Shown one piece after another: positions 9,330 to 18,095 of a DNA stretch of 64,000 nucleotides (positions are counted from its first letter, which is position 1; each line of letters begins with the position of its first letter). The position numbers were made by a program, and so were the translations under genes. This stretch comes from Roseiarcus sp963761435. GTDB lineage: Bacteria; Pseudomonadota; Alphaproteobacteria; Rhizobiales; Beijerinckiaceae. The notes beneath the pieces are model-generated. The model saw only the letters and a program-made list of their open reading frames with translations. It had not been told where the DNA came from and made no database searches. The stretch covers positions 434,001-498,000 of the forward strand of contig CAVXHJ010000001.1 in NCBI GenBank assembly GCA_963761435.1, written 5' to 3'.

Positions 9330-10400
9330 ATGTCGTCCGTTCAGATCCGTGACGTCCGCAAATCCTTCGGCGCCGTGCCGATCATTCAAGGCGTGACCGT
9401 CGACATCGCCGATGGAGAGTTCGTCGTGCTCGTCGGGCCCTCCGGCTGCGGCAAGTCGACTCTGCTGCGCATGGTCGCGGGCCTTGAAACAATCACCGCT
9501 GGCGAAATCGCAATCGATGGCCGTGTGGTCAACAAGCTCGAACCGAAAGAGCGCGACATTGCCATGGTGTTTCAGAACTATGCGCTCTATCCGCAGATGA
9601 CGGTAGCGCAAAATCTCGGCTTCGCTCTGGAACTAGCCCGGCTGGGCAAGGACGAGATAAAGCGGAAAGTCGCAGCGGCCGCTGCCTCGCTCGGGCTCGA
9701 ACCGCTACTCGGCCGCTATCCGAGGCAATTGTCCGGCGGTCAGCGACAGCGCGTGGCCATGGGGCGCGCGATCGTGCGCGATCCGAAGGTATTCCTGTTT
9801 GACGAGCCGCTATCCAATCTCGACGCGAAACTCCGGGTTCAGGTAAGGGGCGAGATCAAGGAGCTCCAACGCCGCCTGAAAACGACGACGATCTACGTCA
9901 CCCATGATCAAGTCGAGGCGATGACGATGGGCGATAAAATCGTGGTCCTCAACGGCGGACGCGTCGAGCAGATTGGCGCGCCTCTAGACCTCTATGACCA
10001 TCCCGCAAATCGGTTCGTCGCGACCTTTCTCGGTTCGCCCGCGATGAATCTGATCGAGGGGACGATTGATGGCGCCGGAACGCGGCTCATGCTGCCTGAC
10101 GGACATTCGGCCACGATAGGGTCAACGCCAGCAGCGTGGGCCGGACGCAAGGTCGTGTTCGGCATTCGGCCAGAGGCGGTCCGGTTTGATCCGGAAGCAG
10201 AGCTTGAGTCCGTCGTTTCTCTCGTCGAACCAACAGGCTCGGAGACCCATCTAATCGCGCATGCGGGCGAGACTGAAATCGTGGCGGTGTTAAAGGAGCG
10301 GATGCGGATCTATGAGGGCGAAACTGTGAAGCTCTCGTTCGACACCGCGCAAGCACACTTCTTCGATCCGGAATCCGGCCAAAGACTATACCTTTCGTGA
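9330..10400 (+). CDS. Carbohydrate ABC transporter ATP-binding protein (UgpC/MsmK/MalK type)
   Basis: 356 residues from ATG 9330, preceded by AGGAGGA; an open frame extends upstream without a start signal and is ignored. Walker A GPSGCGKST, Q-loop MVFQNYALYP, signature LSGGQRQRVAMGRA, Walker B VFLFDEPLSNLD and the H-loop YVTHD are all present. A C-terminal TOBE/OB regulatory region follows (VFGIRPEAVRFD). It completes the CUT1 transporter of this operon. MsmK-type ATPases can serve several transporters, and a second CUT1 system in this window (41887-45114) has no ATPase of its own. Confidence 0.95.
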   Translation: MSSVQIRDVRKSFGAVPIIQGVTVDIADGEFVVLVGPSGCGKSTLLRMVAGLETITAGEIAIDGRVVNKLEPKERDIAMVFQNYALYPQMTVAQNLGFALELARLGKDEIKRKVAAAAASLGLEPLLGRYPRQLSGGQRQRVAMGRAIVRDPKVFLFDEPLSNLDAKLRVQVRGEIKELQRRLKTTTIYVTHDQVEAMTMGDKIVVLNGGRVEQIGAPLDLYDHPANRFVATFLGSPAMNLIEGTIDGAGTRLMLPDGHSATIGSTPAAWAGRKVVFGIRPEAVRFDPEAELESVVSLVEPTGSETHLIAHAGETEIVAVLKERMRIYEGETVKLSFDTAQAHFFDPESGQRLYLS

Positions 10401-10556
10401 CCGAGTCAAAGCTCGGTACGGGATGAACCGATATTCAAGCGTCGGGTACCTTCAATGGGAGGCGTGCCGGAGTAATCGAAGGGGAGACTCTCGGGGCATC
10501 GCGCCGGTCGGCGATGTGCTCGGACACTTATTAACACAAGAGAGCATCTTAGGGGT

Positions 10557-10682
10557 ATGATCACCGATCATGAACACGTTGATGCGCGCCTGGATGAGAT
10601 GTTGCGTATGCAGGCTCAAAGCGCCGTTCGCCTCTGGAGGCCGGGCGCACTTCCGACGACACAGCAAAGGACTCAGCGATGA
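10557..10682 (+). CDS. Small hypothetical protein, 41 aa, coupled to a decayed gene
   Basis: A short frame (begins MITDHEHVDARLDEMLRMQ) preceded by TTAGGGGT, which could act as a weak ribosome-binding site. Its TGA overlaps the ATG at 10679 of the decayed gene downstream (ATGA), the arrangement of translationally coupled genes, and this is the main reason to list it. No family recognised. It may itself be the remnant of a longer gene. Confidence 0.35.
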   Translation: MITDHEHVDARLDEMLRMQAQSAVRLWRPGALPTTQQRTQR

Positions 10683-11356
10683 CCGAATTCAACCCATACG
10701 GCAATCCCGAACCAGTTCCCCCCGCTTCATAGTTAGCTGTGTTGCCATTTTTGGCCGCGGTTGATGGGTATTTGCGCGAGGATGGCGACGTTCCCGGCCT
10801 TCGTATTACCGTCCAGCGTGCCATGAGCCGGAAAGGACGCGGGTATCTGCAACAGGTTTGCGCGTACTTGCGTGAGGCAGGCGGCGACTGGCGAGGGAAA
10901 GTCGGACAATTCTTTGCCGTAGACACGGGGATTATTGGGGCGGCCTAATGGCAGAGTTTGGCGTACCAAGCGCTTCCAGGACGTTGATGAACTCAACGAA
11001 GCTTTTGCGAAGGACAAGATCCTACCAGAGGCAGTTGCAAGATCTTGGCTAGCTGTTCCGTTTCTGGGCCCTCAGGATCAGGTAGTTCTGATTCTCTACG
11101 CGGATTGTCTTCAACTAAACTTCTTTGCTGACGATGCGCGGGCAAAGCGCATTGTAGCCATGAGCAGGGGTTTTGTCGTCTTCTTGATTGGCTGCAGCGA
11201 GATCCGTTTGAGAATCCGCGCAATTTTCCGCTTCAGAAGGGCGAGCCGGTTCGAGGAGTCGGTGGTTTGTACAACTGTCAGGAAAGCGTTGACAGTATTG
11301 ATCCGCCCAGGTTCGCGGAGGTTCCCTCGTTCAACTACGAAGCCGGGGCAGCATAG
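10679..11356 (+). pseudogene. Decayed GAF-like protein gene (one stop, two frameshifts)
   Basis: Starting at ATG 10679 (MTEFNPYGNPEPVPPAS) the frame meets TAG at 10730. It continues in frame with LPFLAAVDGYLREDGDVPG to about 10950, shifts by one base (removing a T in GGCCTAATGG gives GAANGRVWRTKRFQ), and shifts back near 11172, where TTTT would need to be TTTTT to give GFCRLLDWLQRDPFENPRN. It ends at TAG 11356 with PSFNYEAGAA. The joined product is about 225 residues and looks like a GAF-type sensor fold, though the assignment is tentative. Three separate lesions make a functional product unlikely. Confidence 0.6.
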
Positions 11357-11546
11357 GTGGTGGCTAGGAGGGGTTACCTCACGTCCTTGCCGACACCTCG
11401 CACTGCCCCAAACCGAACAAGGCGGAGTGCGGAACTCGCCAGCACTGTATCGCTCGCTTCGTACCCGGACCTGAAACCGCCGTTCTAAACGCCGTTCTAA
11501 CGATCTATCTAGAACGGCGGTCGCTAGCGTAACATACTGAAATTGC

Positions 11547-11623
11547 TGGCGCGCCCGGAGAGATTCGAACTCCCGACCCCCAGATTCGTAGTCTGGTGCT
11601 CTATCCAGCTGAGCTACGGGCGC
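11547..11623 (-). tRNA. tRNA-Arg (anticodon ACG)
   Basis: On the minus strand the sequence starts GCGCCCG at 11623 and ends CGGGCGC-G-CCA at 11547, a seven-pair acceptor stem with the CCA encoded. The D-arm TAGCTCAGCTGGATAGAGC, an anticodon loop with ACG and the T-arm GTTCGAATC are all present. The A at position 34 is expected to be edited to inosine by TadA, reading CGU/CGC/CGA codons. Confidence 0.97.
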
Positions 11624-11825
11624 TAAGGTTGTTTTGGGGTGGCGAAACCGGCCCCGGTAAGCGACGGCGGGCTCTAGCCGCTTTTGCTCGGGCGGGCAAG
11701 AGCCAATCGCCAGTGAGCGGGTCCCGCCCGCCGCGGCCTCGGATCCTCCTTTGCGCCGCACCGCCTCGGAGCGCCTCGCCGGGCGCTTGCGCTGACCGGC
11801 GCCGGCCGGTAGTCACCGGCCATCC

Positions 11826-13118
11826 ATGTCATCAGTTCCGCCGATCGCCTTCATCAATGCGCGTCTCGTCGACCCGGTCGCGGAGACTGAGAGTCACGGC
11901 GGACTCATCGTCATGGACGGCGCCATCGCTGGCGTCGGCGCCAAGGTCACCCGCGACCAACTTCCGGCCGAGGCGCGGGTCGTCGACTGCGGGGGCGATG
12001 TCGTTTCGCCTGGCCTCGTCGACATGCGCGTCTTCGTCGGCGAGCCTGGCGCCGAGCATCGCGAGACCATCGCCAGCGCCAGCGCCGCCGCCGCCGCCGG
12101 AGGCGTGACCACTGTCGTCACCAGGGCGGACACCAGTCCGCCGGTCGACGACCCCGCGGTGGTCGACTTTATCCTGCGCCGCGCGCGCGATGACGCAAAA
12201 GTTCGTGTCCATCCCGCCGCCGCCTTGACCAAGGGGCTCGGCGGGGTGGAGATCGCGGAAATTGGTTTGCTCGCGGAAGCCGGCGCTATCGCCTTCTGCG
12301 ATGGGACACAGTCCGTCGCCGACGCGCGGATCATGCGTCGCGTAATGACCTATGCCCGCGACTACGATGCGCTTGTCGCGCCGGTCTGCGAGGACCGGTC
12401 GCTGAGCCGCGAAGGGGTGATGGCGGAGGGTTTGCGCGCGAGCTGGCTTGGCCTGACAGGCGTGCCCCGCGAAGCCGAGACGATCGTGCTCGAGCGCGAT
12501 CTGCGTCTGGTTGCGCTGACCGGCGCGCGCTATCACGCCGCGCTCATCTCGAACCGTCTGTCCCTCGAGGCCATGGCGCGGGCGCGTGACGCCGGTTTGC
12601 CCGCGACCTGCGGCGTCTCGATCAATCACCTGACCTTGAACGAGCTCGATGTCGGCGACTACCGCACGTTTCTGAAGCTCATGCCGCCGCTGCGGGACGA
12701 GGACGAGCGCTCCGCCCTGGTCGAGGCCCTCGCCTCAGGCCTCGTCGACATCATCTGCTCCGACCACGATCCGCAAGATGTCGAGACCAAGCGGCTGCCG
12801 TTCGCCGAAGCCGCCGCCGGCGCGATCGGCGTCGAGACGATGTTGTCGGCGAGCCTGCGGCTGGTCGTGGGCGGGCAAGTGACGCTGCCGCGCCTCATCC
12901 GCGCGATGACCGCGCGACCGGCCGAGATCCTGAGGTTGCCCGTCGGCAGGCTCTCGGTCGGCGCGCCGGCCGATGTCATCCGCTTCGATCCGGACGAGCC
13001 TTATGTGCTCGATCCGGCCTCGCTCCATTCGCGCTGCCGCAACACGCCCTTTGACGCCGCCCGGCTCGAAGGGCGGGTAAAGATGACCCTGGTTGCCGGC
13101 CGGGTCGCGCACGAATAG
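11826..13118 (+). CDS. pyrC: Dihydroorotase-like protein with altered metal site (PyrC/PyrX-like)
   Basis: 430 residues of the amidohydrolase/dihydroorotase family, complete in length. The usual metal-binding motif D-x-H-x-H near the N-terminus is replaced by DMRVFVGEPG, losing both histidines. The later motif reads SINHLTLNE, with one histidine of the usual HH pair gone, while SDHDPQD near residue 315 is kept. Rhizobial proteins encoded in this position share these changes. By analogy with PyrX-type inactive dihydroorotases it may serve as a structural partner of aspartate carbamoyltransferase (PyrB) rather than as an enzyme. No pyrB lies upstream here; tRNA-Arg does. plsY and dprA follow. 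Confidence 0.88.
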   Translation: MSSVPPIAFINARLVDPVAETESHGGLIVMDGAIAGVGAKVTRDQLPAEARVVDCGGDVVSPGLVDMRVFVGEPGAEHRETIASASAAAAAGGVTTVVTRADTSPPVDDPAVVDFILRRARDDAKVRVHPAAALTKGLGGVEIAEIGLLAEAGAIAFCDGTQSVADARIMRRVMTYARDYDALVAPVCEDRSLSREGVMAEGLRASWLGLTGVPREAETIVLERDLRLVALTGARYHAALISNRLSLEAMARARDAGLPATCGVSINHLTLNELDVGDYRTFLKLMPPLRDEDERSALVEALASGLVDIICSDHDPQDVETKRLPFAEAAAGAIGVETMLSASLRLVVGGQVTLPRLIRAMTARPAEILRLPVGRLSVGAPADVIRFDPDEPYVLDPASLHSRCRNTPFDAARLEGRVKMTLVAGRVAHE

Positions 13119-13165
13119 TCTGCCGCAAAAAACTCATCCTCAACCGATGTCGGCTGGAACCGCGC

Positions 13166-13765
13166 ATGGTCGGGTTGTCTTACGGCGGTATCCTGGCGCT
13201 GGCGCTCGGCTATTGCCTCGGGTCGATTCCCTTCGGGCTCTTGCTGACGAAGCTTGCCGGGGCGGGAGATCTGCGTTCGATCGGCTCGGGCAACATCGGC
13301 GCGACCAACGTGCTGCGCACCGGACGCAGGGGGCTCGCGGCTGCGACGCTCCTGCTTGACGCGCTCAAGGCGACGCTTGCGGTCGTGGTGGCCTGGTTGG
13401 CGTTCGGGCCGCCGACGGCGGTCGCAGCGGCGGCGGGCGCGATTCTCGGCCACATGTACCCGGTCTGGCTTAAATTCAGGGGCGGCAAGGGCGTGGCGAC
13501 CTATCTCGGGGGGCTGATCGGCCTCGCCTGGCCGGCCGCGCTTGCGTTCGTCGCTGTCTGGCTCGCGGTCGCGGGACTCACGCGCTATTCCTCCGCGGCG
13601 GCCCTGGCTGCGACGCTCGCGTCCCCGATCGCGATGGTTGCGATCGGGGAGGGCGGCGCGGCGGTCGTCTTCGCTGCGCTCTCGGCGCTGATCTGGTTCA
13701 AGCACAGCGCCAATATTGCCCGCCTGGTCCAGGGCTCCGAGTCGAAAATCGGGCAGAAAACCTGA
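13166..13765 (+). CDS. plsY: Glycerol-3-phosphate acyltransferase PlsY
   Basis: 199 residues, integral membrane. It shows the PlsY signatures LGYCLGSIPFGLLLTK at the N-terminus, IGSGNIGATNVLRTGRRG near residue 40 and YPVWLKFRGGKGVATYLGG near residue 100. It transfers the acyl group of acyl-phosphate to glycerol-3-phosphate, the first step of phospholipid synthesis. It sits 47 bp after the dihydroorotase-like gene and 5 bp before dprA, so all three are probably co-transcribed, as in other Hyphomicrobiales. Confidence 0.96.
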   Translation: MVGLSYGGILALALGYCLGSIPFGLLLTKLAGAGDLRSIGSGNIGATNVLRTGRRGLAAATLLLDALKATLAVVVAWLAFGPPTAVAAAAGAILGHMYPVWLKFRGGKGVATYLGGLIGLAWPAALAFVAVWLAVAGLTRYSSAAALAATLASPIAMVAIGEGGAAVVFAALSALIWFKHSANIARLVQGSESKIGQKT

Positions 13766-13770
13766 AGCTG

Positions 13771-15000
13771 ATGGCGAACAAGCCCGAGTCGCGCCTTACC
13801 GACGAGCAGCGCTTCGATTGGCTACGTCTCGTCCGGTCGGAGAACGTCGGCCCGCGGACCTTCCGGGCGCTGATCAACAATTTCGGCGGGGCGCGGGCGG
13901 CGCTCAAGGCGCTGCCGGATCTTGCTCGGCGTGGCGGCGCGACGCGCCCCATTCGCGTCGCCGCGGCCGAAGATATCGAACGCGAGCTTCTCGCCGCGCG
14001 CAAGCTTGGGGTGCGCTTCGTTGCGCTTGGAGAGGCGGACTACCCGCCGCTGTTGCGCCAGATCGATTCGGCTCCGCCGATTCTCGCCCTGCGCGGACAG
14101 GCTGAGCCGCTGCAGAGGGCGGGGGTGGCGATCGTCGGCTCCCGCAACGCGTCCGCCGCAGGGCTCACATTCACCGAACGGCTGGCGCGGGGTCTGGGCG
14201 GCGCCGGCTACGTGGTCGTGTCGGGGCTGGCGCGCGGGATCGACCAGCGCGCCCATGTCGCGAGCCTGGAGACTGGGGCCGTCGGCGTGCTCGCCGGCGG
14301 ACATGGCAAACCCTATCCGGGCGACGCTGTGCCGCTGATGGAGCGCATGGTCGAAAGTGGCGCGGTCGTGTCCGAGATGCCGATCGAGTGGGAGCCGCGG
14401 GGGCGTGACTTTCCGCGCCGCAACCGGATTGTGTCAGGGCTCGGTTTGGCGACCGTGGTCGTGGAGGCGGCGCGGGGCTCCGGCTCGCTCATCACCGCCA
14501 GATTCGCGGTCGAACAGAACCGTCAGGTGTTCGCCGTGCCGGGCTCTCCCCTCGACCCTCGCGCCGAGGGAACCAACGATCTCCTCAAACAGGGCGCGTC
14601 GATCTGCACCTGCGCCGATGACGTGCTGACGGCGCTCGAGCCGATGCGCTCGAACGACCTTGGCGCCATGCGCGAAACCGGCGGCGAGACCAGCGAGCCG
14701 CTATGGGGGGAGCAGTCGCTCTTCGGCGTCGATCCGGATTCGACGCCGCGAACCCAGGCAGGCGACGAATTCGACGACGCTGGCGGGGCGGCCTATCGGA
14801 GCGGCGACGACGCCGAAGCCGCGCGCGACCGGATCATCGCGCTGCTCGGCCCTTCGCCGACAACGCTCGACGAGCTTGGCCGGGCGGCGGAGGCTTCGGC
14901 GCGCGCGGTGCGCGTTGCTTTGCTCGAACTCGAGTTGGCCGGACGGATCGAATATTCCGGTGAGCGCGTCGCCTTGCGGGCGACCGCGAACAAAGCCTGA
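13771..15000 (+). CDS. dprA: DNA-processing protein DprA
   Basis: 409 residues. A SAM-like N-terminal region (DWLRLVRSENVGPRTFRALI) is followed by the Rossmann-like core with VAIVGSRNAS, VVVSGLARGIDQRAH, and FPRRNRIVSGLGLATVVVEA. A C-terminal DML1/winged-helix domain follows (LLGPSPTTLDELGRAAE). DprA loads RecA on incoming single-stranded DNA during transformation; in alphaproteobacteria it is kept widely even where competence is not known. Between the core and C-terminal domain lies a low-complexity acidic linker (about residues 290-345). Confidence 0.95.
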   Translation: MANKPESRLTDEQRFDWLRLVRSENVGPRTFRALINNFGGARAALKALPDLARRGGATRPIRVAAAEDIERELLAARKLGVRFVALGEADYPPLLRQIDSAPPILALRGQAEPLQRAGVAIVGSRNASAAGLTFTERLARGLGGAGYVVVSGLARGIDQRAHVASLETGAVGVLAGGHGKPYPGDAVPLMERMVESGAVVSEMPIEWEPRGRDFPRRNRIVSGLGLATVVVEAARGSGSLITARFAVEQNRQVFAVPGSPLDPRAEGTNDLLKQGASICTCADDVLTALEPMRSNDLGAMRETGGETSEPLWGEQSLFGVDPDSTPRTQAGDEFDDAGGAAYRSGDDAEAARDRIIALLGPSPTTLDELGRAAEASARAVRVALLELELAGRIEYSGERVALRATANKA

Positions 15001-15013
15001 GGCGAATGGGCCT

Positions 15014-15439
15014 TCAGTCGAACGAATTGTTCAGGTGAGGCTCGCACTCATTGGCGTCGTCCGGATGGGACTCTTCGCTCTCGTCCTCGGCGACAGCGCT
15101 TGTGCGAACAAAGAGTTCGCTTTCCGCTTTCGCCATCCCGAGGAAATATGCGAGCAACTCAAGGCGCGCCGCGACCGCCATGGCTTCGAGCTGTGCGGTC
15201 ATGTCCGTGATATAGCGAGCGATGTCGAGAGCCTCTCGCGTCACGACCCCATGAGAAGGATCGTCAGCCCTCTTTAGCGGCCTCGCCGGAGCGCTTTTTC
15301 CGCCTCTCCCATGTTCGCTCCGCTTCCGTTGCGGAAAACCCAATTCCTCGGCCATAGAGTCAGACAGTCCATCCGGAGGAGAGAGGCAGTCACCCTCCGT
15401 TTCGCCGCTTGCGCGGAAACGACCCCTCTTCGACGCCAT
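15014..15439 (-). CDS. Conserved hypothetical protein, 141 aa
   Basis: Convergent with dprA, 13 bp between stops. The start is set at the internal ATG 15439 (MASKRGRF); a longer frame exists to 15490. The N-terminal half is polar and basic, the C-terminal half contains a conserved-looking amphipathic helix (ALDIARYITDMTAQLEAMAV, LELLAYFLGMAKAESE) and a very acidic tail. Small proteins with this helical segment are seen in Hyphomicrobiales, but no function is known to me. Confidence 0.7.
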   Translation of the reverse strand: MASKRGRFRASGETEGDCLSPPDGLSDSMAEELGFPQRKRSEHGRGGKSAPARPLKRADDPSHGVVTREALDIARYITDMTAQLEAMAVAARLELLAYFLGMAKAESELFVRTSAVAEDESEESHPDDANECEPHLNNSFD

Positions 15440-15570
15440 TGTCACGACGATTCGGGCTTGCCCCTTGTTGACAGTGTATAAGGCGCCCATTTCCGCTTTA
15501 AAGACAAGTCATTCTCGACAACAATGTGGGCGGCCGGCTCCACAATAATGTTGAGATACGCAATAAATGG

Positions 15571-16053
15571 TCAGCCGCGAGGCAGCGCGAGACCCGCGAG
15601 GCGGTCCAGGGCGCCCTGCAAAATATAGGCGGCCGCCATTTTATCGACGACTTTTGCCCGCCGGGCGCGCGATACGTCATTTGCGATGAGCGACCGGGTC
15701 ACAACGGCCGTCGAGAACCTCTCGTCCCAGAATACGACGGGCAAATCGGTCCGGTTCGACAGGTTACGCGCGAAGGCCCGTGTCGATTGAGCGCGCGGAT
15801 TGTCCCGCCCGTCAAGATCGAGGGGTAGCCCAACGACCACCGCGGCGATATCGAACTCGACGAAGATCCCGGCCAGCGCTTCGGCGTCGCGCGCAAATGC
15901 GCTGCGCGCCAGGGTCTTCAATGGGGAAGCAAGCCGTCGCTCGACATCGGAGATCGCGAGCCCAATCGTCTTTGTTCCAAGATCGACGCCGATCAAGCGC
16001 GCTTTGGCGGGAAGGCGGGGAGCGAGGTCTTCGATGGTGGTCGGGCCGCGCAT
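15571..16053 (-). CDS. ruvX: Putative pre-16S rRNA nuclease / Holliday junction resolvase RuvX (YqgF)
   Basis: 160 residues of the RNase-H-like YqgF family. Key features are LIGVDLGTKTIGLAISD at the N-terminus with the first catalytic Asp, VVVGLPLDLDGRDNPRA, the VVFWDERFSTAV block, and AKVVDKMAAAYILQGAL near the C-terminus. The family trims the 5' end of 16S rRNA precursor and has also been proposed to resolve Holliday junctions. It is divergent from gatC, with about 150 bp between the two start codons for both promoters. Confidence 0.95.
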   Translation of the reverse strand: MRGPTTIEDLAPRLPAKARLIGVDLGTKTIGLAISDVERRLASPLKTLARSAFARDAEALAGIFVEFDIAAVVVGLPLDLDGRDNPRAQSTRAFARNLSNRTDLPVVFWDERFSTAVVTRSLIANDVSRARRAKVVDKMAAAYILQGALDRLAGLALPRG

Positions 16054-16203
16054 GGCCGCAAGCGGCTATCACGCCGCGGCGTGCAAGTCGAACAGCGGCG
16101 GATTCATTTGGCCGCGCGCCGAACCGGCGTTGTCGTTTGCCAGCAAAATAGAGGCGATGTATAGGGTCGCGTTTGAGTTCGGGCCGTATTTTTGGAGCTC
16201 TGG

Positions 16204-16491
16204 ATGTCCGTCGATCTCAAAGCCGTCCGCCGCATCGCGCATCTCGCGCGGATCGACGTGACCGAAGCGGAGACGCCGCATCTGCAAGGCGAGATCAACG
16301 CCATTCTCAAGTTTGTCGAGGCCCTTGACGCTGTCGATATCGACGGAGTCGAGCCCATGACTTCCGTGATTCCCATGCAACTCCCGATGCGCGAGGATAC
16401 GATCACGGACGGCGGCATTCAGCCGCTCGTGCTCGCCAATGCGCCGGTGACCGAGGACGGCTTCTTCGTCGTTCCAAAAGTGATCGAATAA
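16204..16491 (+). CDS. gatC: Asp-tRNA(Asn)/Glu-tRNA(Gln) amidotransferase subunit C
   Basis: 95 residues from ATG 16204 (MSVDLKAVRRIAHLARID). The full GatC pattern is visible, including a helix with LQGEINAILKFVEALDAVD and VEPMTSV, and the C-terminal DGFFVVPKVIE. It is the first gene of gatCAB and stabilises the GatA-GatB interface. A slightly longer in-frame start at 16192 is possible but adds only four residues. Confidence 0.96.
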   Translation: MSVDLKAVRRIAHLARIDVTEAETPHLQGEINAILKFVEALDAVDIDGVEPMTSVIPMQLPMREDTITDGGIQPLVLANAPVTEDGFFVVPKVIE

Positions 16492-16528
16492 CTCGCCGAG
16501 GCGCGGCGCCCGGCTTCAAGGATTCAAT

Positions 16529-18049
16529 TTGACCGACCTGACCTCCCTGACGCTCGCCGAGGCGCGTGATCGCCTCAAATCTCGGGCGATTTCGAGCCTC
16601 GAGATGACCAGAGCCCATCTCGAGGCGATCGAGCGCGCAGAGCCGCTCAACGCGTTTGTCGCGACGACCGCGGACAAGGCGCTGCAAATGGCGGAAGCGA
16701 GCGACGCCCGCCTCGCTAAGGGGGAAGGGGGTCCGCTCGAGGGGCTGCCGATCGGCGTCAAGGATCTTTACGCCACCAGAGGCGTGCATACGCAGGCTTG
16801 CAGCCATATCCTCGACGGCTTCAAACCGCCTTATGAATCGACTGTTACCGCCAACTTGTGGCGCGATGGCGCGGTCATGCTCGGCAAGCTGAACATGGAC
16901 GAGTTCGCGATGGGCTCGTCGAATGAGACGTCTTACTACGGGCCCGTCGCCTCGCCTTGGCTCCCGCCGAACTGGAGCCGCGACAGGGCGCGCGCGGCGC
17001 TGCTTTCCGGCAAGCGCGGCCTTCTCACTCCGGGCGGCTCGTCGGGGGGCTCGGCGTCCGCCGTGGCCGCGCGCCTCTGCCTCGCCGCGACCGCAAGCGA
17101 CACGGGCGGCTCGATCCGCCAGCCCGCGGCATTCACCGGCACGGTCGGGATCAAGCCGACCTATGGCCGGTGCTCACGGTATGGGATGGTCGCCTTCGCG
17201 TCCTCGCTCGATCAGGCGGGACCGCTGGCGCGCACGGTGCGCGATGCTGCGATCATGCTGCGGTCGATGGCTGGGCCCGACGCCAAGGATTCCACCTGCT
17301 CGCCGGCTCCGGTTCCCGACTACGAGGCAGCCGTCGGCCGCTCGGTGAGGGGCATGAAGATCGGGGTGCCGAAGGAATACCGCCTCGAGGGGATGAACGG
17401 CGAAATCGAGGCGCTCTGGGCGCGCGGGGCGGAATGGCTTCGCGCCGCCGGGGCGAGCGTCGTCGAGGTTAGCTTGCCGCACACGCCCTACGCGCTGCCC
17501 GCTTATTATATAGTTGCGCCGGCGGAAGCCTCGAGCAACCTCGCGCGCTACGACGGCGTGCGTTACGGCTTGCGCGAGCCGGCCGCCGACATTGTCGGGC
17601 TTTACGAGAGGACGCGCGCCAAGGGATTTGGGGCGGAGGTGCGCCGGCGTCTGATGATCGGCACCTACGTCCTCTCCGCCGGCTATTACGACGCCTATTA
17701 TGTGCGCGCGCAGAAAATCCGCACCCTCATCAAGCGTGATTTTGAGCGCGCTTTCGCCAGCGGCGTCGACGCGATTCTTACCCCGGCCACACCGTCCGCG
17801 GCGTTCGGGATTGGCGAGAAGGGGTCGGAAAACCCGGTCGAGATGTACCTCAACGACGTCTTCACCGTGACGGTCAATATGGCCGGCCTACCGGGACTTG
17901 TCGCGCCCGCGGGCCTGTCGGCAGACGGTCTGCCGCTCGGACTGCAGCTCATCGGCCGTCCGTTCGACGAGGAGACGCTGTTTGCGCTCGGCGAGACGAT
18001 CGAGCGGTCCGCGGGCCGAATGACGCTTCCCGAGCCGTGGTGGGAATGA
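16529..18049 (+). CDS. gatA: Asp-tRNA(Asn)/Glu-tRNA(Gln) amidotransferase subunit A
   Basis: 506 residues, starting at TTG 16529. Amidase-signature enzyme: the catalytic Lys lies in LPIGVKDLY (about residue 76), the cis-Ser in TPGGSSGGSASA and the nucleophilic Ser in SDTGGSIRQPAA. It releases ammonia from glutamine for transamidation of Glu-tRNA(Gln) or Asp-tRNA(Asn). Just before the Ser loop there is a stretch (LPPNWSRDRARAALLSGKRG) longer than the usual short linker, an insertion of roughly ten residues. It lies between gatC and gatB. Confidence 0.97.
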   Translation: MTDLTSLTLAEARDRLKSRAISSLEMTRAHLEAIERAEPLNAFVATTADKALQMAEASDARLAKGEGGPLEGLPIGVKDLYATRGVHTQACSHILDGFKPPYESTVTANLWRDGAVMLGKLNMDEFAMGSSNETSYYGPVASPWLPPNWSRDRARAALLSGKRGLLTPGGSSGGSASAVAARLCLAATASDTGGSIRQPAAFTGTVGIKPTYGRCSRYGMVAFASSLDQAGPLARTVRDAAIMLRSMAGPDAKDSTCSPAPVPDYEAAVGRSVRGMKIGVPKEYRLEGMNGEIEALWARGAEWLRAAGASVVEVSLPHTPYALPAYYIVAPAEASSNLARYDGVRYGLREPAADIVGLYERTRAKGFGAEVRRRLMIGTYVLSAGYYDAYYVRAQKIRTLIKRDFERAFASGVDAILTPATPSAAFGIGEKGSENPVEMYLNDVFTVTVNMAGLPGLVAPAGLSADGLPLGLQLIGRPFDEETLFALGETIERSAGRMTLPEPWWE

Positions 18050-18095
18050 GGGGCTCGCGCCCAAACCGGTTGGGATAGAGACGAGGGTCATAGAT

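Noticed and set aside
10730..10732. Readthrough or recoding of TAG to make a longer GAF-like protein
   Set aside because: Two frameshifts in the same gene make decay the simpler explanation, and no pyrrolysine genes are seen.
11111..11761. Minus-strand frame containing PVAQLDRAPDYESGGREF
   Set aside because: This is the well-known false translation across a tRNA gene, here tRNA-Arg.
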